Shown here: positions 9,901 to 23,747 of the stretch, piece by piece
Layout of the letters: each line of letters opens with the position of its first letter
Numbering within the stretch: position 1 is the first letter of the stretch
Assembly (NCBI GenBank): GCA_007449985.2
Contig: VIIQ02000068.1
Coordinates: forward strand, 410,398 to 474,397
Source: Desmodesmus armatus
Lineage: Eukaryota; Chlorophyta; Chlorophyceae; Sphaeropleales; Scenedesmaceae
Reading direction: 5' to 3'
Length of the DNA: 64,000 nucleotides
The notes under the pieces: model-generated
Told to the model about the DNA's origin: nothing
The model's input: the letters and a program-made list of their open reading frames with translations, nothing else
Database searches by the model: none
Program-made: the position numbers and the translations under genes

Positions 9901-12900
9901 AATTGCTGGCAGGACCTTTGCATGCTCAGCTGGTGCTGTCCTTCTGCAAGGCTGCCCAGGTAAGGCTGTAGTGCTGGCCTCATTATCACACCAATCCACT
10001 AGGAAGCGCTGGTGCTTAGCCGGCAGCCCCCCCCCCCCCCCCCCCCCCCCCCCCGCGCCCACCTACACACTCTGTCATCACCTCAACTGGTCATCATGAG
10101 ATCGACATGCTATCATGGCATGATATCTGTTGGATGCAACTCATGTGTTAACACACAGGGGAATTGCAGGCTGCTAAGGGCAGGGGGAATACCGCCCTTG
10201 TGGACACGCGGCCTTGATGAGCCTCCCAATGCTTCAGATCCGCTGCGGTAGCACATTCTCTATGGAAACATGTTGTGGAGTTGTCGATTGACTCCATCCA
10301 GCCTTACCTGCTGTTTTGCGCATGTGTGTCTGTGATGTTGGTGGCAGCACCTCAGGCCACCTTGGCACTATCCGTGAATGCCTGTCAAAGTGTGGCTCAT
10401 AGGCTGTGGGTTCCGGCCTCTTAGCTGTGGACCCCAACTGTAGATCCATTCACTTACTCAAACACCAAGCTCGGCGTGCACCGCAATCTCTGCAGGTGTG
10501 GGCCCCCTACCTGGCCCTGCACTTCATAGATGGCAGCAACGGGCAGGGTACTGCTGCAATGGGCAGCTTGCTGGAGCTGCTGCTGGCAGTAGCTGCTCAG
10601 CACAAGGATGAGGGCCCCAACCCCACACGCTCAGCCGCAGCAGCAGCCATCCGGGCCCTGACCTCAGCAGCACTCAACTTGGGCTGGGACAGGTTGGTCC
10701 AGGCTGTGCCTGGACTCCTGCAGGTACTGCTGCCAGCACCGGTGCATGCATGTGACTACTTGCATCAAGCCTGGGGTTTCATCGGCCAATGCTGAATCGG
10801 GCCCCGGCCTCTGCATTACTTGCTATTGGCTGTGGCTGGGCTAGTGCAGGTAGTACCAGTATTGCAGGTAGTGCATCACGGACTACAGTAGGGTACTGTA
10901 TACCGTATACAGTACGTACTGCAAGCGGCTAGCTGGGTGCGGGGCTGTCCAGTGTCTGGGCGCCTGACACTCTGAGTTGATGTTCAGCGGGTGCTGAATT
11001 GGCAATGATTGCGCAACTGCTGACTAGCGACACGTTTGCGCATGACAGACCTGCATGCACTGCTGCAGTGGATGTGCCGCGGCATGCCGGACGTGTCAGA
11101 CAGCCTCCATTGGCGTTGTTGTCCGCTGTTGGTTGCTGCAGGCTGTTCAGCACTTGTCAGGTGTGGACAGTGCTGACCAGGACCTGTTTGCCAGCCTGTC
11201 CATGGCCCTGGCAGCTGTGGGTGCTCCTGACTGTGAGCTGCAGGAACTCAGGTGGGACTAGGGCGGTGCGGGGAGGTTCAACAATTGGCAGGTCACAACA
11301 ATGCAGTGCCACTTCCAATGCATCTGCCAGCCTGAAATGCTTGCCGAACGATTCTGCTAGTGTGTAGCTTTCAGTGATATTCAGTACGACAGCAACCAGC
11401 AAGACATGCACACCAACACACGCCTTGGACTCAACCCCTGGGCAATCACTGCTGTTGATGTGCTGGTGCCGAACGCAGCCATCTGCTAGGCATGTATAAG
11501 ACTTTAGATGTGACACTGACATGTTGGCACTTGAGCAAGCTTGCCAAGCTTGCCAACATGGGGTGCTGCAGGGCAGTAAGATGGATGTTTGGGTGTGCCT
11601 GGTGTTGTGTTTAGACACAGGAAGTGCATCCAGCCAATGCCGCAAGCATCCAAATGTGTGTGGTGTTGTGTGTGCTCTGCAGGGCCCGGGCCAGCCAGCA
11701 GCTGGTGCAGCCAGTGGTGTTGCACCTAGACTGCCTCCTGCAGCAGCTGCAGGCGGGGCAGCAGTGGTCAGCCATGGGCAAAGCAGCAGACGTGCTGCTC
11801 TGTCAGCACATGGTGGGAGTGAGGGTCGTGCTGGAGGCAGCACGGCAGCGCCAGGAGCACATGCACCAGCACGCTGCAGCAACAGGCAGCAGAGGTACTA
11901 GTAGTGGACCTGGCGATACGCTAGGAGTTGCAGCGTCAGCACCAGCACCAGCGGCAGCATTCGCTGTTGCAACTGGCATGGAGGAAGACAGCGGGGACAT
12001 GCTTGAGGATGCAGTGTGGGTGACGCAGCAACCCGGCTGTGCTGAAACCACAACACAAGACTGCAGCAACAGCACCAGCATCCATGCGGAGTTGAGTAAA
12101 GACCCTGCTGTGCAGCTGATAGTGTCGCGCCTGTGGGGCCAGCTGCATGCGTTGGTGGTCCAGCACAGTGCTGCAGGAAAGTTCCTGCAGCATTACGCCA
12201 AGGGCTGCAGTAAGCTCCTCAAACTGCAGCCTGAGCTGCTGTTGAAGCCACAGCAGCAGCTGCTGCAGTTTGTGGAGGTATGTGTGCTGGGGCTGGTCAG
12301 GCCGGGTGGTTGTGCTCTGGCTGAGCCTCTACTGGCCTCTGTGGAGCTTCTGTGCTGCCAGGGGTCTGACCTGTTGCTGGAGGCAGCACCTGTCATAAAC
12401 CAGGTGGGTAGGTGTGCCAAGGGCCTTGCAGGACTTGCTGCGCATGCGGCATGCAGCAACCATGGGGCTTGGCTGCGGCTGCTATTCCAGCTGGGGTTTG
12501 CAGTCATGCCTGCTTGTCAGGCCCGGGCTTTCAGGAGACGGTTATGTATGTGTGATATACCCACTTGGCAATCAATGCCAGGGAGACACAGCCAAGCTGA
12601 AGCCCACTGCTGAAGCCACACAGCCAACGCAGACTGCTGGGCAACTCTATTGGCCTCATACACTTTCCTGCGCTCAACACCCTGCCGTGCCCTGCCTCTA
12701 CTTTGCAGGCGTATGTGCAGCTGTGGGCCCTCACAGAGGTGGTAGCTCTGCAGCAGCATGGCCAGGGTGACTCACAGCCCGACCTCACAGAATCCATCCT
12801 GCGGCTATCTGCTGCATGGGTTAGGCACAGTGCCATCCTGCAGCCCAGCACAGCCCAGCTGACAGCAGCCTTACCCAGTGTCATCGCTGCCGCTGCTGCC

Positions 12901-13545
12901 TGTGCATGCTGCTGTCATAAGAAGGTAGGCAGTGCAGCCCTGGCCACCCTGGTGGCCCTCCTGACCACGGCAGTAACAGCGGGAGCCGGGCAGCCGTTTG
13001 AGGAGATAGTGGCCAGCCATGCAGTGCTGGTGGGTAGCGCAGCACTAGGGGCACTCCTCGTGCCATCTCCCCTACCAAGGCTGCAGAAGGTCTGCACCCT
13101 ACTGCTTGAGCTAGCAGCACTTGCAAGCCTTGTGGAGCAGTCAGGCACTCTCGCCGCCAACCAACAGCAGCACGCCATAACTGTTGGTGTCGCTGGTGGT
13201 GTGACCCCAGCACACTCTAGCATCAGCACACAGCAGCAGCTGCAGGCCAGGCCTCAAGGGACCATCGGTTTCCTTGCAGCAGGCACACAAGGCATCCTGC
13301 ACTCCTGGCTGCTTCAAGCTACACAGCCCTTTGTACCTGCTGCACTGTCAGCACAGGAGGCTGCTGACCTAGCTGCTGCCTGTGCTGGCCTGTTGGCCAG
13401 CTCTCCTGCAGCGGCTCATGACAGTGGCGATGGGAGCAGTCAGTGCAGGCAGGCGCCTGCAAGCAGGTCGTATGTGGCAGCAAGGCGGTTGAAGAAGCGG
13501 CTGAGGGACTTTGCAGAGAAGCTCATGCGCACACAGTCTGCGTGA
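6995..13545 (+). CDS. Importin-beta family karyopherin, transportin-3/importin-13 type
   Basis: The start is ATG 6995; an in-frame ATG at 6890 is possible. Exons I can place are 6995-7517, 7913-8193, 8405-8665, one or more between 8946 and 9590, 9852-9959, 10496-10723, 11142-11251, 11683-12403 and 12709-13545. The N-terminus (ALVAWQRTDAAW, then LLLFAAQTLRTKV) matches the first HEAT repeats of transportin-3/importin-13, which import SR proteins and other cargo with Ran. Later exons are long helical HEAT-type sequence, ending in a basic ARRLKKRLRDFAEKL tail. An Ala/Thr-rich loop interrupts the 11683 exon. Between about 8560 and 9590 the plausible protein jumps between frames, so exact joins there are unknown and small indels are suspected. 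The family call rests mostly on the first exon. Confidence 0.7.
10027..10054. repeat. Poly-C run of 28
   Basis: An uninterrupted run of 28 C in an intron of the karyopherin gene. It is a likely spot for length errors in the assembly. Confidence 0.95.
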
Positions 13546-14720
13546 GTGGTAGAGCTCTTAGCCAGCTTGGTGTGGAGGGTGATGTTGTGGCTGATTGAAC
13601 CCACACCGGGACAATCAGGTGTGCCATGGGAACCCCTGAATCGTCACCATACTCATGTTCGCATAGGCAAATTACACACGTCGAGAGAAGAACTTTGCAC
13701 ACCCAACCGTACAAGTCGTACTGCAAACCGGCCAAGAGCCATGGTGGCTGTTTGAACACAGGAGTTCATCCAGTGTGTGTTACAAGTCAGCACGTGCCGG
13801 AGGCAACAGCTCCCTCACAACCCCCTTCACAAGACAACATGGGCACCACCGACAACTGCTGCAACAGACTTGCACACAACTTTTCAACAACTCCATCTGT
13901 GACAGTCTAAGCTGCTGTGTATAATGATGACGTGGCTTGACACAACCTCGCTAGACAGCTACATCTGCTCCACACATGTTGGCCCAACATGTGCATCACA
14001 CAGGCAGCTACACGGAGCAACACTCCAACAACAAGCTACCTCAACCTTGCCATTAGCTGCAGTAAAAGTTTTGAAATTGAAGCTGCAGCAACAAAGTCAG
14101 GCACTGCAATGCACTGATGCGGCATCAAGCCAAAGCTTGTCCATAAAGACACCAAAGGGTTGTCCATACAGACATGGCTGCTCTCTCAGCAGACACCGCT
14201 GCTTCACAAAGACAACAGCTTCCTGTCAGTCAGCTTGTACCAGCCAATGCGCTCTGTGTCACAGCCACTGAGTGAGGGTCATGTGGCTGCACAGTGGTGC
14301 ACTCCCTCCCCTCGCTGCTGGCTGGCTAGGCCCTAAGGCCATGATACATACATGCGTTGACAACAAAGGACAATGCACTGCTTGGCAAAATCCCAGCAGT
14401 GCTGCAACGAGGGCTGCAAACACCAGGCCAGGCACTCACTCTACATATGCTCTACACTCTGCATACACGTCAGCACGCAGCCAAGCAGTGTCATGCATTG
14501 GCTGGGCTCAATCCTATAAGCTGCTGCCCTCATACCCTCTCAAGGATGTGCATGCCAGAGGATGCCCCCGACATAGCTACACTCTGACTTGCTGAGGACC
14601 TTTCCACTTCCTGATCTAGCCTCAGGACTGGGTTAAGGCCCCGCAGCCAGAACAGGGGCACCCCAGACTTGAGGCAAATGTCCCCTTGTGTCCTAAGCCA
14701 GTCCTGCGTGAGCTGGCTGA
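13546..14720. other. Convergent spacer, no gene supported
   Basis: This lies between the 3' ends of the karyopherin (+) and the phospholipase B-like gene (-). The open frames are short, low in complexity and carry no motif. It probably consists of the two 3' UTRs plus spacer. Confidence 0.5.
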
Positions 14721-17700
14721 TCATAGCTGTGCCATCTGCTGCTGGGTCAAGCGTTCGCGTTGCGCTGCGGTTAGCCGAGGTAGCTGCAGGCGACCGTCCT
14801 GTGGTGCACCGAGTGCTGCTGCCCCTGTGGCTGGTGTGCTGCTGCAGGCCTCGCCTGGCAGGGGCAGGGCTGCAGCGCTCTGCCGCTCAAACTCAAAGTC
14901 AAACCTGCAACAGCATCAAAACAAGGGCACCGAACAGGCACATTCAGGACTACCATGTGCGTGCCACGTGATCACACCAACAGTTTCTATGGCTGCAGCC
15001 AGCTGGTTGCTGACAATGCTGCTTCCAAGCGCATCTCTGTCCTCTTCCTGCTGAGACTGCTGCTTTGCGAGGGGCAAACCACAGCTTTGATTTCACAATT
15101 AAGCTTGCCTGCGAGTGCCATATGGCAGCTTCCACGCCCTAGCCTCAGCTGCACCCTGGCATGCTGAGCAGCTGTGGCCGGCCTCACCTGTTGGGCATGC
15201 CCCTGTGCTCAAAGGCTGGCCAGTCGCTGCCCCACTCAAAGACAGGCTGGCCTTGAGCTGTTGGCCCTCCAATGACCTCACTCTCCATCTTGACAGCCAT
15301 CTTGTAGCTGGTCACCTGCAGGAATGCAGCCAGTGAGCGTATGAGGGTCGTACCCTTGTGCTCCACACTAGCGATGACCCTAACAGTCATATCATCGCTA
15401 CAGGGTATAAGCAGACGGAGCGCAAACAAAAAACCATCACATCAAGGTAGCAACAAGGTGCGACACAAACCACACAGGCAAGCAACTGCCAGCCACAACC
15501 CAGCATGTGCAGTGCAAAAGAACTTTCACCTCCTACACACGACTACATGCAGAAGCACGATTGCCCGGCTCTGACTCTGTGAATGAATGCAACATTCTTG
15601 GATATATATACATGTAATTGTGATATTACAACCACCCCGTGCATCACTCCATCGCCCCATCAAGCCAGCGAGTGCACTTCACAAAAAGGCGCAAAAGAGC
15701 AGATGCCCTTGTCACCCACCTTTGTGTCATAGCAGCCCTTGGGCACTGCACCACTCGTGGCCAGGTCCCCGCGCGCGCACACGGACGCGACGGGGTGGTT
15801 GCCGGACAGCTTATCGTGGGTGTAGTCGTTGTAGCGCATGAGGTGCTTCATGTCCTCAAGAGACGACACGGCACCCTGGTCACGGCGGAATATGTTGGCA
15901 CGCGGTGACACCTGCAAAGCAGCAGCAGCGGCAACACTGGCTGGTCAAGCAAGCTGTGCAGGCAACCACTGAACCACTACCTCCACGGACTTGCCTTCGC
16001 AGTGTGGGCACCCTAACCATTAGATCCATACAGGAGGCCATCACATGTTCTTCTTACCACTCGCCCTTCTTGTAACTTGCCCTTCTTGTACCTTACCTGG
16101 TACAGCAGCCAGTTCATGGGGTCTCCATATGCCTGCGCTCCTTGCTGCTTCATGTGGTCCAGGATGTTGGGGTAGCCGGCAGCCTTGTAGATCTTGGGGA
16201 AAAAGCCACGTTGTAGCTGGGCCCTGCGGCACAAACATGAGGAGGGAACAAACAGGGCAACAAGCTCAGTGTGTGGACCCAGGGAACTTGGCACAACCTA
16301 GCGTCTCACCAGGACAGTCACAATGCATGCCAGGGACACATCCGTACTGCCTATATGATCATGGGCAGCCCACCGACATGCCAGCCTGGTGGATGAAGAT
16401 CACTAGCTCTGAAAACATCTCACTTCAAACAACACAATGCAGCTGGAATGCAGTAAACCCTCAGCACATCAGATCTCTTGCTGCACACCCAAGGTGGCAC
16501 ACTATAAAAAAACACAATGAAAAAACATGCCTCTCTGGCCCAAATTGCCCAATCACCCCCTCCACCGAAAGCCTCTGCTCGTGACTCACAGTAGCCTCGT
16601 GACAGTGTGTTGGTCATGTCTGCCGCCTCCACCATGCCAGGCAGCTGCTCCACCACCCACAGCAGACCATGGTCCAGCTGCTTGCGCGGCTGGAAGCGCT
16701 TCAGGTCAACTACCATGTACTGGATGCAGCAACAACAAAAAGGAACAGCGCAGGCACAAACCGTGGCTCAATTGGTCGGTTGGTTGATATCTAGGTTGGA
16801 TGCCTTGCTGCAGCATGCCTTGCTGTGTCACTTGATATGATGCATGCGCACGTCAGAAGGGTTTGATGTGTCTGTGTCAAAGGCTTATCTTGAAGTTCAG
16901 GGTGTGGGTTAGAGGCAAGCCTACAATCCCTCCCCCACCAAACTCTAGCAGGCAAGCGTGCTCCTGGCTGCTGCAGCGCCCACCTGGTTGTTGTATGTGC
17001 CTGAGTTGTGACGCTTAAAGACCTCTACCCAGCTGCGCCCGCTGCTTGCCAGCAGGTTGGCTGCCCGCACACGCTGCCAGCTTGGCACACTGGCAGGAGA
17101 CAAGTCCTGCACACAGGCCAGCAGCAGCAGCAACAGCAGGACACAGGCATATGGGCATGATGACGTGACTTCCTTGACAAGGATGATGTGCGTGCCGTGA
17201 CAACATCAAACCAACAGATCGCCACCCTTGTTGCACCCGGCTATTGGGAACTTCAACCTGCATGTAAAGTTTTAGGCTAGGGGTCGATCCCCTCACACGT
17301 GAGCCTGCTGGCAATGGTGGTGTACGAGGGAGTTCCGGTTGGCCCAGCACTCCTTACCTTCAGAATTGTGAAGTTGTAAATGTGGTTTGTGGTCTCCAGC
17401 ACAACCATCTTGCTGCTGGTGATGTACATGTCATCATCAGAGAACAGCTCGCCTGGTTGACACACATGGAAGGGGCAGACACACGTGTTGAACATGCATG
17501 GTCGACACAGGCAGCAAAGGAGAACAAAGACATACATGGCATTCATGACTCATTCAGACTGGTGACTTCCACCCATGATGTGGGGTTCTTGCCAAAGGCT
17601 GCACCTCCACACACCTACATGTCTGTCATATCACCACATTCGCAGCACACACCGCAACACACACCCAAGCAGGGCAAGCCACATCAATCAGCACCCACAA

Positions 17701-20498
17701 CATATGCAACAAGGCAGTGGCTGCTTGTCCCAACCTCCCCTCCCGCACAAAATTGTCCCCGTTGATGTTCATGTCGGGTTGTGTAGGGGCAGCCGGGTCC
17801 CTCTCACCTGGGTAGCTGCTGAATGACACGTTTTGAGCTGCAACACCACCAGACACCTGCAGGCAGTGATATAAGACAGACACGATGGGTGAGCGGCAAT
17901 TATTGTGGAACCTATATACCTGCACAGCTGTGCTGACCAGTCGACAGTCGCCCACCACCCACGTAAGCAGCACCGCCGCACAAGGCAGCATGCAACTGCC
18001 ACACCCGCCAGGTGCCAGGAGCCTGCTGCTGCCACCCTCTCCTGCTGCTGAACCTGGCAAGATAGTGCCTCAGCTGTTGTCACAGCATGTGCTTTATGCA
18101 TGATGCTGCTCAAGCTTGCGTCATGTACATGACGCAATCACATGTGCCCTGACAGCCATTGGCTGTCACAGTGCAGTGAGCCCCCTCGTCATATGCCCAC
18201 TAGCGATGTGTGCAACAGGTAACATGTGCCCTGACAGTCAATGCTGTCACATTGAGCCCCCTCTGCCCCCGTCCCAGCTGCTGTGTCTCCTGTCACCTGC
18301 TGCAGGTTGAGCTGGTAGTGCTTGTAGATGCGTGTCATGGCTGTGAAGGAGTCCCAGGTGCTGTGGCCCATGAAGATGTCTGACAGGTCTGCAGACACCT
18401 TGATCAACGCAGAACATTTGCCTGCCAAACGCAACGACACAACAGAAGACACAGCAGGCCACACAGCCAGTGAAGAAGTTAGGGAACTGTCCGTATCCAG
18501 CCCTGTGCTAAGCCATGTCGGTGGCCAGTTCAGCCGACCTGGGTCTCAGATTTTTGTCCAGGGGCATCTGCTAGATCCGCTGCCAAGCAGGGACAGCCAG
18601 TACCTATGAAGCACTATGCCACAAGCATTAGCTTGGTTCAGTGTCAGCCCCGCCACCAGCAGCCCAGTTGCTCACCCTGCAGGGCCAGGTGCATGTACAG
18701 CTCAGCAGGCTTCATATTGTAGAGCTTCTGCTGTGCTGCCTCAGCCTCATACATATCCAGCAAGTCATACAGCTCGCCTGCAGCCAGCAATACCAACAGA
18801 GATGATACCAGCAATGGACACAGTCAGCACAGCATGGCAGCATGACAGCACGACAGCTGCAAGCAAACTTGGTGCTGAGGCATGCAGGCGCAAACAAGTG
18901 AAGCACCTCCATATCTGGGTCGAACATGACAGCTGCCACCCTGGACAATACACTTGCACAAGCAGGTGCACCTGCCCAGCATCCATCTGCTGTGTGCTGC
19001 TGCATGCACGCAACAACACACGACCAGTTGTGTGTGCTGTCGACCTTGCCTGCTACCGCCGCTGCTGTGCTGCTGCGAATCCCTGTTACTAACAGGCCCT
19101 CACCGTTGGAGTTGAGGAACAAGACATCATCCCGTGTCAGCAACTCTGCCTGCTGGCCAGCTGCCTGTGCCGCTGTGATGGCTGCTGCGTAGCCCTCATA
19201 CAGGCCGTCAAGCTGAGCCTGCAGCAGGCCAACCACCTGCCAGAAGGGATCTGAGGGGTGGGCAGCCACCTGCTGAGTGAGCCACACCTCCTGCTGGGCA
19301 ATCCTGCAGCAACACAGAGCAGCACAGCGCAGCGCGGGAGAGGGCAAGGTTTATAGGAGCACGGACGGGCCTGGTCAACATGGCTCCAATTGGTGGTGGT
19401 GAAGGTGATGCCAGAGCCGCCAGCCCAACTGCTGATAAGTGATCATCAATGAGACGGCACAGGTGGGCCGCAACACGGCCTCAACACAACTAATGTGCTG
19501 CGCACTATGCAGCTGCTCTTGGTCTGCTGCTGAAGCAACGTAAGTGTCTTGCTGCTGCTGCTGCCCACGTACCACTCCATGGGCTTCTGCACATCTGCCT
19601 CCAGTGTGTGTTTGAAGTAGTGCTTCAGGTTGTGGTGGTGGTCATTGACGCGGGCTGCAGCAACATACACAGACGACACACAGTGTGACAGTGGTTTAGT
19701 CCCTTCTTTTCAAATGTGACTGCAGCCGACAATGTGCTGCTTCAGGCCCACGTGGTGATGCACACAGAGGCTCGCACGCATGCGAGGTTAGGCAGCTACT
19801 TGGATGTGCTGGCTGTGCTGTGTGCAGCTGCCCAGATGAACAGCCACAGGATGTGTTGGCTCACAAGCCCACAAGCAACGCTGCAACAGTACCACAGCTG
19901 CAGGCAGCACCACCAGCTGCTTATTGGATGCTGCTTATCAATTGGCATGGCAGCTGGGGCTGAGCAACAGCTGATCAACCACTGCCCCCACCTGCTGTTA
20001 GGTAGCCCTCCATCCACCCAGCTGCCTTCATCTGCTGCAGGTCTGTGTGCTGGCGCGATGTGACCACACGCAGCTGCCCAAAGTTGGAGGCCGTGTGAGC
20101 AGAGTCAACAAATACACCATGAGCCACAGCACCTGCACGTGCAGCATCCATGACGCGGGGCTGCTGATCAGTAGGGTGCCGTGAGCAGGACGGCATCACA
20201 TGTGCTGGCTTTGCATGCTGTTCTCCAGCTGAAAGACACCAGCTGCCAGTCATGTATTGGAATTGCAAGGTATGTGCTCATGTGGGACACCAAGCCATTA
20301 AAGACAAGCTGGCAGACGTTCTGCAATTGCACCCTCACCTTCTAATGCTCCTGTTTGATAGACAAGCTTGTCATCCTGCAGCATGACGCTGCCTGTGACT
20401 GCCTGGGGGTGCAGCTGGCTTGGACACGGTGTTGCTGCTGCTGCCGACAGCAGACACGCAACAAGCACTGCCATGCCAGCATAGGGACGCATGGTCAC
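14721..20498 (-). CDS. Phospholipase B-like protein (PLBD family, Ntn-type hydrolase)
   Basis: Fourteen minus-strand exons: 20498-20339, 20132-19992, 19654-19573, 19303-19104, 18777-18676, 18421-18297, 17856-17808, 17452-17358, 17106-16984, 16719-16590, 16223-16097, 15911-15720, 15315-15188 and 14904-14721. They give about 612 residues. It opens with a signal peptide (MTMRPYAGMAVLVACLLSAA). Family blocks follow in order: AAGWMEGYLTA; SDPFWQVVGLLQAQLDGL; GKCSALIK, whose Cys aligns with the autocatalytic nucleophile of PLBD proteins; FMGHSTWDSF; IYKHYQLNL; SSYPG; VVLETTNHIYN; GTYNNQYMVVDL; MRYNDYTHD; and a C-terminal FDFEFERQ. Relatives are glycosylated lysosomal or vacuolar amidase/lipase-like enzymes. 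One base is missing near 16200: the exons on both sides need phase 1 and phase 0, but the 127-base exon is one short. See findings. Confidence 0.92.
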
Positions 20499-20886
20499 TT
20501 CTGTTCTCCAAAAGACGTTTGCGCTCCGGTAGCAGCCAGTCCTTGACGCTCCAGGACAGCAAGTCCTAGCGTGGTCGAGGCGAAACTGCTACCACAGAGT
20601 GAAAGGCGACTGAAGCACGGCACGTGAACTGAGCTTCCACCACAAAGGCATCTGGGCCGAGGCATTCAGCGCTTACTCAGCTGACAGCGGTTACATCACG
20701 TTGTTTGAACGTGTGCAACAGCTCAGCATGCCTAGTCATCCTTCCTTGACCTCTCCCCACATCAGGCGGCCGTCATCCAAACCCAAACCTCTTCCCCAGT
20801 CATCTTCTTCCCTACTCTCATCGCCACCACCAGCCCTGCACCAGCCCTGCATATGAGTACCCCCCCCCCCCCCCCCCGGGGGTGCC

Positions 20887-20917
<31 letters not shown>

Positions 20918-21310
20918 AGGCAGCAAAGCACCCTTCCCACCTCCCAAACGGTGATGCACATGTTCTGATTTACACGTGCTGCACCCCCCCCCCTCCCACA
21001 CACGCAGAAGAACGCAGGCGACTCCCAACAACACAGCAAGCCATATCTTCAACGTCGCACTCGCAATCGCACATTGAGCGCCGTTACACTTGCAACCGCA
21101 CCGACACCATACATGACAGCCATCGTGCACACCACTTTTCAACAAACAATGTGCCAGCTGTTGCATCCCAACAACGGCACCTCTGCCAAAAGCCCAGTGC
21201 CAGCAGCTCGAGTGGCAACCACAACAGCAATACAGCAGGCAACGTTGACACACATGCAGCGCATTTTGGTGCAGGAAAAGAGTGGGCAATATTTTCATTT
21301 CCCCAAGATA
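20499..21310. other. Spacer with two long poly-C runs
   Basis: This lies between the 3' end of the malonyl-CoA synthetase gene and the 5' end of the phospholipase B-like gene, both minus strand. C18 at 20860-20877 and C30 at 20888-20917 dominate the middle. TTACA at 21085 (TGTAA on the minus strand) could end the synthetase transcript. No gene is seen. Confidence 0.55.
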
Positions 21311-23715
21311 TCAAAAGAATTGTGCCAGCAGCTCTTTCTTGTTGACCTTGCCCATGGCGTTACGAGGCAAGGGCTCCTGTAGCAGCAGCCACCCCCGTGG
21401 TACGCTGTACCCTGCCAACTCCTGCCCGCACAGCTCCTGCAGCTGAGACACCAGCTGATCCTGGCCCCCTGCGGCCTCCCCTGCCCCTGCCTTGGGATAG
21501 ATCAGTGCCACTACCACCTGCATGCATGTATACACAACATGACAACAACCACTGTTGACAACATTGCATCCCATCATCCACATCCTGTAATTCGCCTCAT
21601 GCATATGCACCCATGCACGGACATCACATCAGTGGCTCCGAGAGTGTCAGTCAAGAGTCACAGTACAGGTTACCCATGCGTAGGAGGGGAGAAACCAGCC
21701 CCAAACCCTCAGCGCTCTGCCCGTAGCGGTCTTGTGTAAGTGACCTGCTGTGCCAGGACACGCTGTGCTGGCAAGCATGCATGACACGCAGTGCCATGGG
21801 CAAGCGCTGATGCAGCAGCAAAGCAAAGTAACTAAATTTGTTGCTCATTTTTTGCTGAGCAAATTTCTGTGACTGAATTTGTTGTGATCCAGCTGACAAC
21901 ATGCCCACCTGCCCCAGAGCCTCATCAGGCAGCCCCAGTACAGCAGCCTCTGACACGGCAGGGTGTGCCAGCAGTGTGTTCTCAATGTCCAGTGCTGACA
22001 GCTTGTAGCCGCCACTCTTGATAATGTCCACACTGCTGCGACCCAGGATCTGTAGCACCAGCGGCAGCAGAGCAGCAGCAGCATGTGGGTGTCACTGCAG
22101 CAGGCTGCTGCCGCTCTTGCCACCCTGCACCGTATAAAAGGACCCCTACTAGTAGCCACTAGCTACTAGCTATTAGTAATAGCTGCAGCGATGACGCATC
22201 CTCAGAAGTGCTGTGGGGCTGTTGTGTTGTGTCACCAGGGCGTGCGAGCTCCCACCCGCTGGCCTGTCACACAGCAATTAGGCAAAGCTCACTGCTGGGG
22301 GCTGGGGGCAGCTGCTTTTATCACGTCGCAGCATTTCCCTCATGAGGTAACTGACATCAATGGCATTGCGTGGAAGCTGATGTGTCGTACATTGTAGTAT
22401 GGTGGCTGCCCCTCACAATCAGGCATCGCTCACTGCCTAGGGCTGGGGGCAGCTGGCTTTATCATATGGCATCATTTTCGTCATGTGCCAGCTGACATTC
22501 ACTGCATGAAATACAGCAGGCTGCTGCAGCGTACCTTGTAGTATGGTGGCTGCCCCTCATAGCTGACAGTGTCCCCTGTGAGGAAGAAGCCTTGCGCATC
22601 AAAGGCTGCTGCTGTTGCCTCAGGCCTCCCCCAGTACTCCCTGAACAAACCAGGGCCCCGCACCGCCAGCTCACCCTGTACTGCAGGCACTGGAGGCAAT
22701 GGACGAAGCGTGGTTAGGGCAGACACACACGGTCAACTAGTTAGTCAGCACGGCCAGGGCACATGGGCATACTTGATGGAAGTGAAATGAGGACCATCAC
22801 TCAACATGTACATCCTGCAAGCATGTTCATCACGTGCTTTGTGTGCAGCTGCCACAAGCCGCTGCTGGTGTCTGTGAGTGCCACAACTTGCATGTGCATA
22901 CACTGCTCATGGTGATGCGTCCAGGTCTGTTGTGTCCACCTGAAATTGCATGCATGCTTTATGCTTGTTCTGACACACGCCCCGCTGCCTGCACCCTGCC
23001 CTCACCGTTCTCTTGACCCCTTGCTACCCCTCAACGGGGGAGTCTCCCCCGCACCATTCCTTCCAATGCCCCTACCCGCTTCCTGCCCTCAACACCATGC
23101 ATCTCGCTCCAACAGCCAAGTGCACACACCTGGCCCTGAAGAACTGCTGCCAGCATGGCGGCTGCTACTGCTGCCGTTGCTGCCATTGCTGCTGCTGCTG
23201 CTGCCGTCATTGTCGTGCTGCACCACCTTGACCTCCACACCAGGCAAGGGCACACCCACAAAGCCAGGCCGCCGCTCACCCTGCAAAAACACCAAGCGTG
23301 CCACCGGTCAGATGCAACCTGCTGTCGACCATCTTCTACCACAGAAGAACAAGGGTTGACTTATACGACACAAACACCAATCATGAGACCGTCCGGCATA
23401 TATACCTATATACCTGGTCCCCACCCCCTCACCCACTCACCTCATAGGGGTTGCTGAGTATCATGCCAGTTTCTGTCATCCCATATCGCTCCAGCAGCAG
23501 GTGACCCGACAGCTCCTGCCAGGCCCTCAGCAGCGGCACAGGGGCAGCAGCAGAGCCACTCACTGCTAGACGCAGGCCTGCTGCTGCTGCACGGGCAGCT
23601 GCCTGCTGCTGCGCTGACATGTGCTGCTGGTAGTGGGAGAGGAGGTAGCTGTACATGGTGGGCACGGCCATCAGGACACTCACTTCGCCAGACTGCACAG
23701 GACGGGGAAGGGGGC

Positions 23716-23747
<32 letters not shown>

